A stretch of DNA of 64,000 bases from Actinomycetes bacterium (GTDB taxonomy: Bacteria > Actinomycetota > Acidimicrobiia > Acidimicrobiales > JAMCPL01), in the NCBI GenBank assembly GCA_021816935.1, contig JAKAWR010000002.1, forward strand, positions 129,039 through 193,038. Direction: 5' to 3'. This document shows, piece after piece, positions 7,883 through 15,837 of the stretch. How positions within the stretch are numbered: the stretch's first letter is position 1; every line of letters begins with the position of its first letter. The notes beneath the pieces were generated by a model, which saw nothing but the letters and a program-made list of their open reading frames with translations, had not been told where the DNA came from and searched no databases. Made by a program: the position numbers and the translations under genes.

Positions 7883-9937
7883 GTGACCAATTCCAGGGCC
7901 GGGATCCTCACCGTTCCGGCGGCGATCGTCGTCATCGTCATCATGCTCGTGGTTCCCATCCCCACGGTCATTCTCGACATCCTGATCAGCGTCAACATAA
8001 CGGCCACTCTCGTCATCATGCTCATGACGACCCATGTGCGCAGGCCGCTCGACTTCTCGGTGTTCCCTTCGGTGCTCCTGCTCGCCACCCTTTTCCGTCT
8101 CGCGATCAACGTCGCTGTCACGAGAGCCGTACTTACCAACGCCTACGCGGGTCAGGTGATCCAGTCGTTCGGGCATTTCGTTGTCGGGAGCAGCCTCGTG
8201 GTGGGCCTCGTGGTCTTCCTGGTGCTCATCGTGATCCAGTTCATCGTGATCACGGCCGGCGCCGGCAGGGTGGCAGAGGTGGCGGCACGCTTCACCCTCG
8301 ACGCAATGCCCGGAAAGCAGATGTCGATCGACGCCGACCTGAACGCAGGCACCATCAACCAGGAACAGGCTCAGATCCGGAGGAAGGAGATCTCCGAGCA
8401 GGCTGATTTCTACGGCGCAATGGACGGCGCGTCGAAGTTCGTACGAGGGGACGCAGTCGCCGCGCTGGTCATCGTTGGAATCAATCTTCTCGGCGGCCTG
8501 ATAGTTGGCTTGGCACAGCGCCATATGCCCATCTCCCAAGCCGTCGATACATACAGCCTCCTTTCGATCGGAGACGGGCTGGCATCGCAGATTCCTGCAA
8601 TGCTGATGTCGATCTCAACCGGACTCGTCGTCACCAGGTCGACCAGCGCCGAGCAGCAGGACTTCGGCTCCGACGTTTTCCTCCAGGTCCAGAAACAGCA
8701 CCGGGCGATCCGGACTGCCGGTATCGTGTTGACAACCATGGGATTGGTTCCAGGCCTGCCTCACCTCCCCTTCGTGGCCGTCGGCATCGTCATCTGGATC
8801 CTCGGACGCCGGGCGAGGACCATCGCCGAGGGAATCGACCAGGCGGCAGAGGAGGCTCAGCCCGAGCAGCCGCTGCCGGAGACGCCACAGTCACTCGCCG
8901 CCGAGTTGCGAGTAGAGCCCCTGGAGCTGGAGCTGTCTGTCGACCTCGTGGACCTTGTCGACTCTGCAAGAGGAGGCGACCTGCTCGAGCGGGTCAGGTC
9001 GCTAAGACGCAAACTCGCCATGGACACTGGCCTCATCGTGCCGCCCGTCAGGACGCGGGACAATCTCGAGCTGGAGCCCAACACCTACGTGGTGAAGGTC
9101 CACGGCGTGGAGGTCGCCCGGGGGATCGCACCGCCCGGCAAGCTCATGGTAATCGGCGACGGGCTCGAGGCCCTTCCAGGAGACCTTACTGTGGAGCCGG
9201 TGTTCGGCCTGCCGGCCAAGTGGATTCCGGCCGAGTTGCGCCAGCAGGCGCTCGCGCGCGGCGCCACCGTTATCGACCGCTCCTCCGTCGTTACGACCCA
9301 TCTCGGAGAGCTGGCAACCCGCTTCGCCCACCAGCTGCTATCGGCTCAGCAGGTCAGGTTCCTGCTCGACGTGCTCAAGACCACCGATCCGGCAATCGTC
9401 GACGAGATGTCGTCTACTCAGGTAAGCCTTGTAGAGCTGCAGCGCACCCTTTCAGACCTGCTCGCCGAGGGAGTGCCGATCAGGGACCTTTCGAGGATCG
9501 TCGAAGCGGTGACAGAGCGGGCCAAGAGGGACAAGAGCCCGGAGAGTCTTTCCGAGGCCGCACGGGCGGCCCTCGGTCCCGCCATAACCGCTTCGCGCTC
9601 GGCGGCAGGCGTCCTGCCTGTGATCACACTCGACCCGGCCTTTGAACGAAGCCTCATCGACGCCGTCAGAACGACCGACGAGGGGAGTGTGCTCGCGATC
9701 GCTCCGGCCGTGGCAGAGCAACTTGTACTGGAGATACAGGCGGTCAACGAGAGTGCCGAGAACCAGGGGAAGGAACCCGTAGTCGTAGTCGCCTCGCGCC
9801 TTCGGCCCGCCCTCCGGAAACTAACCCAGGCCGCGTTGCCGAGACTGGCCGTGCTTTCGATCGGAGAGATCGGCCCGCAGGTGAGAATGGAACATATAGG
9901 AGTGGTGAACGTTGTCAGTACAGCTTCAACGGTATGA
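7883..9937 (+). CDS. flhA: Flagellar biosynthesis protein FlhA
   Basis: Export-gate subunit of the flagellar type III secretion system, 684 aa, normal length. The first 310 residues hold about eight membrane segments with the conserved FHIPEP-type region (DFSVFPSVLLLATLFRLAIN, then GKQMSIDADLNAG near residue 150). The remainder is the cytoplasmic ring domain (GLIVPPVRTRDNLELEPN; VLSIGEIGP near the end). The GTG at 7883 follows GGGAG at 7870-7874. The 3' end overlaps the FlhF-like gene by 26 bases. The other export-gate genes (fliPQR, flhB) are not in the window. Confidence 0.96.
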   Translation: MTNSRAGILTVPAAIVVIVIMLVVPIPTVILDILISVNITATLVIMLMTTHVRRPLDFSVFPSVLLLATLFRLAINVAVTRAVLTNAYAGQVIQSFGHFVVGSSLVVGLVVFLVLIVIQFIVITAGAGRVAEVAARFTLDAMPGKQMSIDADLNAGTINQEQAQIRRKEISEQADFYGAMDGASKFVRGDAVAALVIVGINLLGGLIVGLAQRHMPISQAVDTYSLLSIGDGLASQIPAMLMSISTGLVVTRSTSAEQQDFGSDVFLQVQKQHRAIRTAGIVLTTMGLVPGLPHLPFVAVGIVIWILGRRARTIAEGIDQAAEEAQPEQPLPETPQSLAAELRVEPLELELSVDLVDLVDSARGGDLLERVRSLRRKLAMDTGLIVPPVRTRDNLELEPNTYVVKVHGVEVARGIAPPGKLMVIGDGLEALPGDLTVEPVFGLPAKWIPAELRQQALARGATVIDRSSVVTTHLGELATRFAHQLLSAQQVRFLLDVLKTTDPAIVDEMSSTQVSLVELQRTLSDLLAEGVPIRDLSRIVEAVTERAKRDKSPESLSEAARAALGPAITASRSAAGVLPVITLDPAFERSLIDAVRTTDEGSVLAIAPAVAEQLVLEIQAVNESAENQGKEPVVVVASRLRPALRKLTQAALPRLAVLSIGEIGPQVRMEHIGVVNVVSTASTV

Positions 9938-11348
9938 GGGGGCGGCGCTCGAACCCTTGCTCGAGCGCATTCACAGGGAGCTCGGTCCCAAGGTCCGCAT
10001 CGTAAAGGCCGAGCGTGTCCGCCAGGGAGGGATCCTGGGGTTCTTCACAAGGGAGTCGTTCCGCCTGACCGTCGAGATGCGGGCTCGGGAGATGGCGGCC
10101 CGTGGAGAGGCGTCACACCGCCTTTCCGACATCCTGCGCAAGTCGGCACCTTCACCGATCGCTGGCGGGCCTGACGGGGTGAGCAGGGGCGCTGCCGCTC
10201 GCGCCGGAGACGTTGGCGAAGGGGAGAGCGATGGCCGTCCAACCGCTGCGGACCCCAGCTCCGCTCTGGCGGAGACAATCGCCATCGACGACCGTCTCGA
10301 GATCACAGCCCCGTTGCCGTCGACCGAGCAGGCGGGCTTCTCGGAGGTTCTCTCACGGGTCGCCCGTGACATCCTCGAGGATCCGCCGGTTGGAGCCGCC
10401 TTGGGATCCGGGGGCGGCGCGGCTGCAGCAGATGGCAGAGCTGGCGAGGCGGGCGCGGCTGCAGCAGATGGCGAGCCCGCCGGCGAAGTTCTCTTCGGTA
10501 GCAGTGAGCTGTCCAACGCTACGATAGCGGCAACCGAGACTGGTATAGCAACTGGAACGGCACTGGGTACGTCCCTATCGGGCGATGGGATCGTGGTCAG
10601 GGGGCTGCCACTCGAGAGTGCCATCTCCGCCTCGAAGGTGGCGTCGGCTCTGGTCAAAGCGGGAGTGCCCAAGTCACTGCTCGCGGACGTGCCGGAGCTG
10701 CTCTCCGAGGACCTTAGCGACGCAGGCGAAGTCGCAAAGCTTCTTGTCGACGCGTTCAAGAGCCTCCCCGCTCCGCCGAGCCCACCATCGCTCCCGGGAA
10801 GCATGCTTGCGGCCATCGGTGAGATGACCAGATCCCGCAAGCTTGCCGAGGAGATTGCAACCGAGCTCGGTGCGGATCCGTCGGCGATCCCGGTGGTCTT
10901 CCAGCGCGGCCAGATCGGGGCGTATCCCGAGAACCTGATCGCCAGGTCCGCCCTTGAGGCTGCCGAGCGCGTGTCCAGCTGGAAGCGCAGCGGCACGAGC
11001 ATCGCCGCGGCAATCGGCGCGCCGCTCGCCGGCGGCAACCGGAGCTGGGCGAGAGCCGTTCTCCGATCGATGCAACCGGCGTCGCTGTGGGGAATAACCG
11101 ACGCGACTATCAAGCCGGAGGACGTCGCGGACTGGTCGGACTGCCTCGGCGGGCTGGACGCACTGGTGCTCATCGGGGTTCGTCTGACCGTCAGCCCGCT
11201 CGCCGTAATCTCCACAGAAATACCTGTAGCGCGGCTCGACGACGACAGGGCAACCCCCGAGCGGTGGGCAGCCGTGGTCTGCGACCTCCTCGAGAGGACC
11301 GGGGTCTTGCAACGTGCCGGGACCGCTGCGGTGGCTGCCGAGGTCTAG
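9912..11348 (+). CDS. FlhF-like protein with degenerate GTPase region
   Basis: A 478-aa protein encoded directly after and overlapping flhA, where flhF normally lies. The N-terminus (LQRYEGAALEPLLERIHREL then GPKVRIVKAER) resembles the FlhF B domain. The middle (about 85-230) is Ala/Gly-rich and disordered. The C-terminal 220 residues resemble an SRP-type N-G unit (AISASKVASALVKAGVPKSL; SWARAVLRSMQPASLWGITD; TIKPEDVADWSDCLGG). However, where GxxGxGKTT should be I read MLAAIGEMTRSRKLAEEIAT, and I see no P-loop. It is likely a non-hydrolysing FlhF relative for flagellar placement. It could also be a different SRP-like protein. The TTG at 9912 has AGGAG at 9899-9903. Confidence 0.65.
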   Translation: MSVQLQRYEGAALEPLLERIHRELGPKVRIVKAERVRQGGILGFFTRESFRLTVEMRAREMAARGEASHRLSDILRKSAPSPIAGGPDGVSRGAAARAGDVGEGESDGRPTAADPSSALAETIAIDDRLEITAPLPSTEQAGFSEVLSRVARDILEDPPVGAALGSGGGAAAADGRAGEAGAAAADGEPAGEVLFGSSELSNATIAATETGIATGTALGTSLSGDGIVVRGLPLESAISASKVASALVKAGVPKSLLADVPELLSEDLSDAGEVAKLLVDAFKSLPAPPSPPSLPGSMLAAIGEMTRSRKLAEEIATELGADPSAIPVVFQRGQIGAYPENLIARSALEAAERVSSWKRSGTSIAAAIGAPLAGGNRSWARAVLRSMQPASLWGITDATIKPEDVADWSDCLGGLDALVLIGVRLTVSPLAVISTEIPVARLDDDRATPERWAAVVCDLLERTGVLQRAGTAAVAAEV

Positions 11349-11366
11349 GGGGCCACGCGATGGCGT

Positions 11367-11525
11367 TAAGAGCCTCGGCGGATAGGGATGCCGGGCGAAG
11401 TAGTGCTTCGCCGCTCCTTCCTCTCGACGGTTCACCGGACCGATACTTGTCGTGGGCAGTCCGCTGTTCTTCCTTTCGGCAGTACAGCGGACTGCATCAT
11501 CCAACCTCCCTACCTGCCGAGCCTC
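11367..11525. repeat. Family B repeat, long copy
   Basis: Left end TTAAGAGCCTCGGCGGATAG and right end TCCCTACCTGCCGAGCCTCTA are imperfect inverted repeats. Inside are a hairpin (GGCGAAG...CTTCGCC, 11394-11412) and an inverted pair GCAGTCCGCTGT / ACAGCGGACTGC (11456-11494). It fills most of the gap between the FlhF-like gene and the small membrane-protein gene. Confidence 0.7.
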
Positions 11526-11544
11526 TAGAGCAAGGGGGCGTGTC

Positions 11545-11919
11545 TTGCGGTTGAGAGTCCGCCATCCCGAGTACGTCCTCGCCGCGGCAGTCCTCGTCAG
11601 CACGCCGATGATCCCGGGCATCCTTGATGGAGCTGTGAGCTTGGAGCGCGCCCTGGTTCAGTTCTTGTTAGCGCTTCTTGCCTGCTGGGTGGCGGGTGGA
11701 GTGATATCGAGCCTGCTCGTCCGCTATGCCAACGAATCCCGTCGCAAAGCCATAATCAAGATGATCGCCGACCAGGCGGAGAAGCGCCGAGAGGCGCAGG
11801 AGCGCCTGCAGAACTTGGAAACTGATCAGGGATCAGCCAACGGAGCGCCCGCTACGGCGCACGGCACCGAAGGAGTCGGTGGGGTTACGGCAGGCGCACC
11901 TCCTCGGTCGCCGCCCTGA
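11545..11919 (+). CDS. Small membrane protein of the flhA operon, unknown function
   Basis: About 124 aa. I place the start at TTG 11545 because AAGGGGG lies at 11532-11538; in-frame codons upstream fall in a repeat element. Two hydrophobic stretches (YVLAAAVLVSTPMIPGIL, then ALVQFLLALLACWVAGGVIS), a basic helix (ANESRRKAIIKMIADQAEKR) with coiled-coil potential, and a low-complexity tail. No family was recognised. Its place after flhA and the FlhF-like gene suggests a motility accessory function, although a family B repeat separates it from them. It converges with fliL. Confidence 0.6.
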   Translation: MRLRVRHPEYVLAAAVLVSTPMIPGILDGAVSLERALVQFLLALLACWVAGGVISSLLVRYANESRRKAIIKMIADQAEKRREAQERLQNLETDQGSANGAPATAHGTEGVGGVTAGAPPRSPP

Positions 11920-11944
11920 CCGCGTACTGGCGGCCTGACCGCGC

Positions 11945-11969
11945 GGCCGGCCGGGCCAAAGCGCCGGCC
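11945..11969. terminator. Candidate terminator hairpin between convergent genes
   Basis: Arms GGCCGGC (11945-11951) and GCCGGCC (11963-11969) in the 66-nt gap between the small membrane protein gene and fliL. No T-tract follows. Confidence 0.3.
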
Positions 11970-11985
11970 AGATCGAGCGGTGCTC

Positions 11986-12528
11986 TTAGGACGCCTGCAG
12001 TGTAAAAGCCGTAAAATAGACGTTGGACACCTGCTCCCCGCCCCTCACCGGCACCAGGATCTGCTGGAAGCTGCGCAGTAGCTGCTCGCGAAGGACGTCC
12101 TTGCCGTTCGGTGCGAGAAGCCTGTTGTAGTTCCACTCGCCCACGTCCTGGATGAGAGCGTTCTCGAGCTCAGGCTCGTAGGTGCCAATCGTCTTGGAGT
12201 TCGCAGCCGTGGTGAGCTGCAGAACCGTCGTGAACTCAACTATGCTGCCGTCAGACAGGTTAACGGTCTCGTCGGGAAGGCCATAGGTAGACCCATCGGC
12301 CGGCTGGTGCGTGGGCGTATAAGTCGGCGGCTTGATCACGAACGTATTCACCGCCATGTAACCGGCGATGAGCACCACCAGAGCGCCTGCCACGATAATG
12401 ATGAGCTTCTTCTTGCCCTTCTTACCGGACTCAGCCGGCGCTGCCGAATTACCCTGCGCTCCTCCGTCTGCGCTACGAGGCCCGGCTGCTGCCGACTGGA
12501 GCGACCCGCCGACGGTCACGCTTGCCAT
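11986..12528 (-). CDS. fliL: Flagellar basal body-associated protein FliL
   Basis: A 180-aa single-pass membrane protein that in other bacteria surrounds the stator and supports torque. A short Ala/Gly-rich cytoplasmic segment ends in GKKGKKK, one membrane helix follows (LIIIVAGALVVLIAGYMAVN, about 42-62), and then a periplasmic domain with VEFTTVLQLTTAANSKTIGT and LREQLLRSFQQILVPV near the C-terminus. It is the last gene of flbD-motA-motB-fliL. In many genomes fliM and fliN follow, but here the operon ends and faces a plus-strand gene. Confidence 0.88.
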   Translation of the reverse strand: MASVTVGGSLQSAAAGPRSADGGAQGNSAAPAESGKKGKKKLIIIVAGALVVLIAGYMAVNTFVIKPPTYTPTHQPADGSTYGLPDETVNLSDGSIVEFTTVLQLTTAANSKTIGTYEPELENALIQDVGEWNYNRLLAPNGKDVLREQLLRSFQQILVPVRGGEQVSNVYFTAFTLQAS

Positions 12529-12704
12529 GACGACCTTCCTCGATAGCTAGTATTACACAACCACATGCTGTACTCCTTTGCACTCTCGAAGTAATGATAT
12601 TACTTTTCGCGTCATCGATCCACTCCGCAAGCCGGCTAGTGGTCCGTCCCTCAATTGGCGCTTCGCTAACGGCGAGCCATGGTTTGCATCATGGCAAGGA
12701 CGAG

Positions 12705-12743
12705 GTGAGACGGTCCGGTGGATCGTTGAGAGGAAGGCATGAC
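12705..12743. repeat. Family B repeat, internal fragment between motB and fliL
   Basis: GAGACGGTCCGGTGGATCGT followed by TGAGAGGAAGG matches the internal part of the full copies. Neither terminus is recognisable. The rest of the 246-nt gap 12529-12774 shows only an A/T-rich patch near 12590-12610. Confidence 0.45.
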
Positions 12744-12774
12744 TCAGCACGTCCAGTCGTTGCGGAACGGGCCG

Positions 12775-13599
12775 CTATAGCCTCGACTCGCCCGGCGCAA
12801 GGATCACGATATTGACCCGCCTGTTGAGGGCCATGTTCTGCGACGACGTGTTCGGCGCAACAGGATAGGTGGAACCGAAACCCTGCGACGACAGCTGACT
12901 TTCCGGGATCTGGTCGGCATGCACCAGGCGCTCGACCACATTGACTGCCCTCATCGCCGAAAGGGCATAGTTGTTGGGATAGGGACCACCGTAGATCGGC
13001 TGGCTGTCGGCGTAGCCTTCGACAACGACGTTGTTCGTGAAGGTACGTACCACACCGCCCACGACATCTACCACGTGCGCGCCGATTGCATTGAGATTGG
13101 CCACGTCGGTTCCGAAGAAAATCTGGTCGTCGAGAACCCTGATGACGACGCCCCGCTTTTCCGGTGTAACCGTGATTCCCTGGTTCAGCAGGCCCGCCTT
13201 GATCAGTGCCGTCTCGACCCGCTGGGACACGACGCTGAGCGGTTGGGCTCCGGCCTGAGCCGCTCCGGGTGGGGGCGGGTTGCCGTGGGAGGACTGCGCT
13301 GTGGAAGGGCTGGCCTTCTGAGTGCCGGTAGACACTTGCTTGTGGTGCGACTGAACGAGTTTCGGTTCCTTCAGCAGCTTGTTGGAGTCGTGGAGGATGC
13401 CTGGCTTGGGGTTGAAAGCCTCCTTGAGCCCCAGCTCAAGAGCCTGGAACTTACGGATGTTAATCGTCGACATCGCGAAGAGGATGATGAAAAGGGCGAG
13501 CAGGAGCGTGATCATGTCCGAATAGGTGAGCAGCCATCTCGACATGCCGGCGGCTTCGTTGCCCTCTTCCGACGCCGCCTGCCTTCTCCCGCGAGCCAT
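12775..13599 (-). CDS. motB: Flagellar motor stator protein MotB
   Basis: A 274-aa peptidoglycan-anchored stator subunit. A single membrane helix near residues 20-42 (WLLTYSDMITLLLALFIILF) carries the proton-binding aspartate in YSDM. A Pro/Ser/Gln-rich linker follows, and then an OmpA-type peptidoglycan-binding domain (VVVEGYADSQPIYGG, NNYALSAMRAVNVVERL, LNRRVNIVIL). The ATG at 13599 (MARGRRQAASEEG) is preceded by AGGAGG; a longer ORF from 13662 lacks such a site. motA lies 174 nt upstream. Confidence 0.95.
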   Translation of the reverse strand: MARGRRQAASEEGNEAAGMSRWLLTYSDMITLLLALFIILFAMSTINIRKFQALELGLKEAFNPKPGILHDSNKLLKEPKLVQSHHKQVSTGTQKASPSTAQSSHGNPPPPGAAQAGAQPLSVVSQRVETALIKAGLLNQGITVTPEKRGVVIRVLDDQIFFGTDVANLNAIGAHVVDVVGGVVRTFTNNVVVEGYADSQPIYGGPYPNNYALSAMRAVNVVERLVHADQIPESQLSSQGFGSTYPVAPNTSSQNMALNRRVNIVILAPGESRL

Positions 13600-13773
13600 C
13601 GCCGGCCTCCTAGCGCCGACCTCGACCGTGCGCGTCGCCGCCAGGGGCCAGCCGGTCGCCACCCCGACACGACCGGAACTCTCCGCCTGCAGCAGAGCTA
13701 CGCCGGACCATTCCCCCGGCCCGCAAGGCCCGCAAGCCGGTACAGGCCGAAGTTTGCAGGCGACGGTTCCTCA

Positions 13774-14571
13774 CTACGCAGCCTCCTCCTTCGTGCCGGA
13801 CTTGGCCTCCACACGCAGGGCCGGCGGTATATAGGCCTGCAGGCGGGCATGCACCATTCTCGGCGAGCTGCCTGCCTGGATGGCCAGTATGCCTTCGAGC
13901 ACGAGCCGCTTGCTGGCTATCTCGAGCTCGCTCGAGCGCCTCAGCTTGTTGGCAAGGGGCAGCCATATGATGTTGGCCGAAAGGATGCCCCAGAGAGTGG
14001 CGGTGAACGCAGAGGCAATGGCCGGGCCCAGCGCGTTCGGGCTCGTGAGGTTGCCGAGCACCTTGACGAGGCCGATAACGGTCCCGATGATCCCGAGGGT
14101 CGGGGAGAACCCACCGACGTCGGTGAAGAACCTAACGCCGACCTTGTGACGCGCCTCCACCGCTTCGATCTCCTGTTCGAGAATCTCTCTTATCTCCTCC
14201 GGGTCGACGCCATCCACCGTCATCTCGACGCCCTTCCTGAAGAACGGATCCTCGATCCCGGCAGCAGCCTTCTCGAGGGCGAGCAACCCCTCGCGCCTCG
14301 CCACCTCTGCCAGACGGACCATCCGCTCCAGGTGCTCCTGGGGGTCCTCGAGATTGCTCTTGAAGCCCTTCTTCAGGATGGCTTTGACATTCTTCATGTC
14401 GCTCTTCTGTATCCCGGCAAGAGAGGCGGTAAAGGCTCCGCCGAACACGAGCAGCATGGGAGCCGGAAGGAACAATTTCATCATGTTCGTTCCGTCCATC
14501 GTCGCTGCCACGAAGACAACAGCGAGCGCTGCGATTATGAAGATAAGGGCGTTGTTATCGGTTTTCTTCAT
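13774..14571 (-). CDS. motA: Flagellar motor stator protein MotA
   Basis: A 265-aa four-helix stator subunit that forms the ion channel with MotB. Helices 1-2 lie in residues 8-52 (LIFIIAALAVVFVAATMDGT; KLFLPAPMLLVFGGAFTASL). A large cytoplasmic loop carries the torque residues (RREGLLALEKAAAGI). Helices 3-4 contain the diagnostic GFSPTLGIIGTVIGLVKVLG and GPAIASAFTATLWGILSANI. Its start overlaps the flbD stop by four bases. Confidence 0.96.
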   Translation of the reverse strand: MKKTDNNALIFIIAALAVVFVAATMDGTNMMKLFLPAPMLLVFGGAFTASLAGIQKSDMKNVKAILKKGFKSNLEDPQEHLERMVRLAEVARREGLLALEKAAAGIEDPFFRKGVEMTVDGVDPEEIREILEQEIEAVEARHKVGVRFFTDVGGFSPTLGIIGTVIGLVKVLGNLTSPNALGPAIASAFTATLWGILSANIIWLPLANKLRRSSELEIASKRLVLEGILAIQAGSSPRMVHARLQAYIPPALRVEAKSGTKEEAA

Positions 14572-14909
14572 GTCGCCGGCTCCTCGCTGCCATCGCCGCT
14601 GCCGGACCGGCCACTGCAGCCCGCCGGCGGGCCAGGATCATCCGTTCCATCCACAGGGGCACCCTCGCCATGGAGCAAGCGAAGATGAACGGCCCGGATG
14701 TCGGGGTCGGCCCTGATCTCTTGCGCCATTGCGATAACCGTTGCCCGGTACAGCCGCACCAACTCGATCACCTCGCCTACGCTCTCTGTAACCACGTATT
14801 TTGCGCCTTCGACCAATGTGATGACGGTGTCCGGAGTTTCGTCGACGCGCTCGATCAGCTCCGCATTCAGAGAGAAGCGACCGCCGTTGATCCGGGTAAG
14901 CTCTATCAC
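14568..14909 (-). CDS. flbD: FlbD family flagellar protein with C-terminal extension
   Basis: About 113 aa. The start GTG at 14909 (VIELTRINGGRFSLNAELIE) has GGAGG upstream; longer ORFs into the repeat-rich region do not. FlbD is a conserved small protein of about 60-70 residues found in flagellar operons of Gram-positive bacteria and spirochaetes, and its role is poorly defined. Here the core TPDTVITLVEGAKYVVTESV is complete by residue 60 or so, and about 50 further residues (IRADPDIRAVHLRLLHGEG, then a Gly/Ser-rich end) are extra. It is the first gene of the motA-motB-fliL operon. Confidence 0.85.
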   Translation of the reverse strand: MIELTRINGGRFSLNAELIERVDETPDTVITLVEGAKYVVTESVGEVIELVRLYRATVIAMAQEIRADPDIRAVHLRLLHGEGAPVDGTDDPGPPAGCSGRSGSGDGSEEPAT

Positions 14910-15076
14910 CCTCTGCCTCCCCTGCCGACGGTCGCTGTGCTCGCCTGACCTCGGGGCACGAGGCTCGATTCGCTGCTGGAAGACCACCTGCTTGCCGTCG
15001 TCACACTGCCCCGACCTCGAAGACGATGACCTCGAATACGTTGACCTCGGGTGCGAGACTGTCCGGCGTGAGAACA

Positions 15077-15166
15077 TCCGCTGTACTGCCGAGAGGAAGG
15101 CGGCGGCACGGCCACGACGAGTATAGGTCCAGCGGACCGTCGAGTGAAGGGGTTGCGAAGCACTAC
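15077..15166. repeat. Family B repeat, internal fragment
   Basis: TCCGCTGTACTGCCGAGAGG, a segment with GGCCACGACGAGTAT, and TTGCGAAGCACTACC match internal parts of the long copies. The terminal AAGAGCCTC motifs are missing. Confidence 0.5.
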
Positions 15167-15576
15167 CGTTCCACCGTCAGCGCCGCGCTCCCGTAGTCCG
15201 CGAATGTGCTGGGAACCGTCATGACCACCCGTCCGGCAACGAGCCGCCCCGCGCTTTGCGGGACACGAGCCCACGAGTCCTTCTAACTCTGTCATCGTCA
15301 TCCATGGCTTTGACATCGCCTTTCCAGTACGCCCGGCATCATCCTCACCGACTTCCGACCCTACGTCCTGCCGGCAACGGCACCCGGTATACCACGGGTC
15401 CATCCTGTGACCCACGCCGGTTGGCCCGATCGCGCGGTGTATCACCCAAGGGCACAATCCTCTACTTCGTAGTTATCGGTAGGAAGTCTTGTTCCTTGAG
15501 CAATATATACTCCTCACAACCTAGAATCAATTATATACATCTCCGCCTGCCTGCACACGATAGTCACCATTCCTGT

Positions 15577-15681
15577 TTCCTGGCGGCGATCCGGCCGGTT
15601 TGATTGCACGGTTTCAACTCGATTGGCGATGCTACGTATGTAATAGGCTTCCTGGCGGCGATCCGGCCGGTTTGATTGCAC
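15577..15681. repeat. Pair of identical 33-bp direct repeats, 39 nt apart
   Basis: 15577-15609 and 15649-15681 are identical (TTCCTGGCGGCGATCCGGCC and on through GATTGCAC), with a CCGGCCGG palindrome inside each. The dimensions resemble one CRISPR repeat-spacer-repeat unit. There are only two copies, no cas gene is nearby, and no third degenerate repeat was found. A local duplication is the simpler reading. Confidence 0.7.
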
Positions 15682-15837
15682 CGCTACTCAGATTACGAGG
15701 ACGCGGAGCCAGTGTCGAAGCCGGCGGCAATTCCTGGTCACTCCGGATCCGATCCCAACGGGGCGGCGGGGCCAGTGTCACCGACGCCGCCGGCGCAGGC
15801 AACACCGGCGAATCGAGACGGCCGCAACAGGTCGTGA

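Larger units (their letters stand above)
14910..15837. other. 928-nt intergenic region with repeats, upstream of flbD
   Basis: No reading frame here has coding character. It contains a family B fragment (15077-15166), an A/T-rich patch at 15505-15545 with a minus-strand TATAAT at 15530-15535 (weak upstream context), and a pair of 33-bp direct repeats (15577-15609, 15649-15681). Transcription of flbD-motA-motB-fliL presumably starts here. Confidence 0.6.

Noticed and set aside
7503-7886. ORF ahead of flhA
   Set aside because: Composition is Arg/Ala-rich without domain features, and it runs through a repeat fragment and the tandem units.
12919-14688. 589-codon plus-strand ORF
   Set aside because: It is antisense to motB, motA and flbD, and its composition is that of a mirror frame.
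15577-15681. Minimal CRISPR array
   Set aside because: Only two repeats, no cas genes in the window, and no leader or degenerate third repeat. Kept as a direct repeat only.
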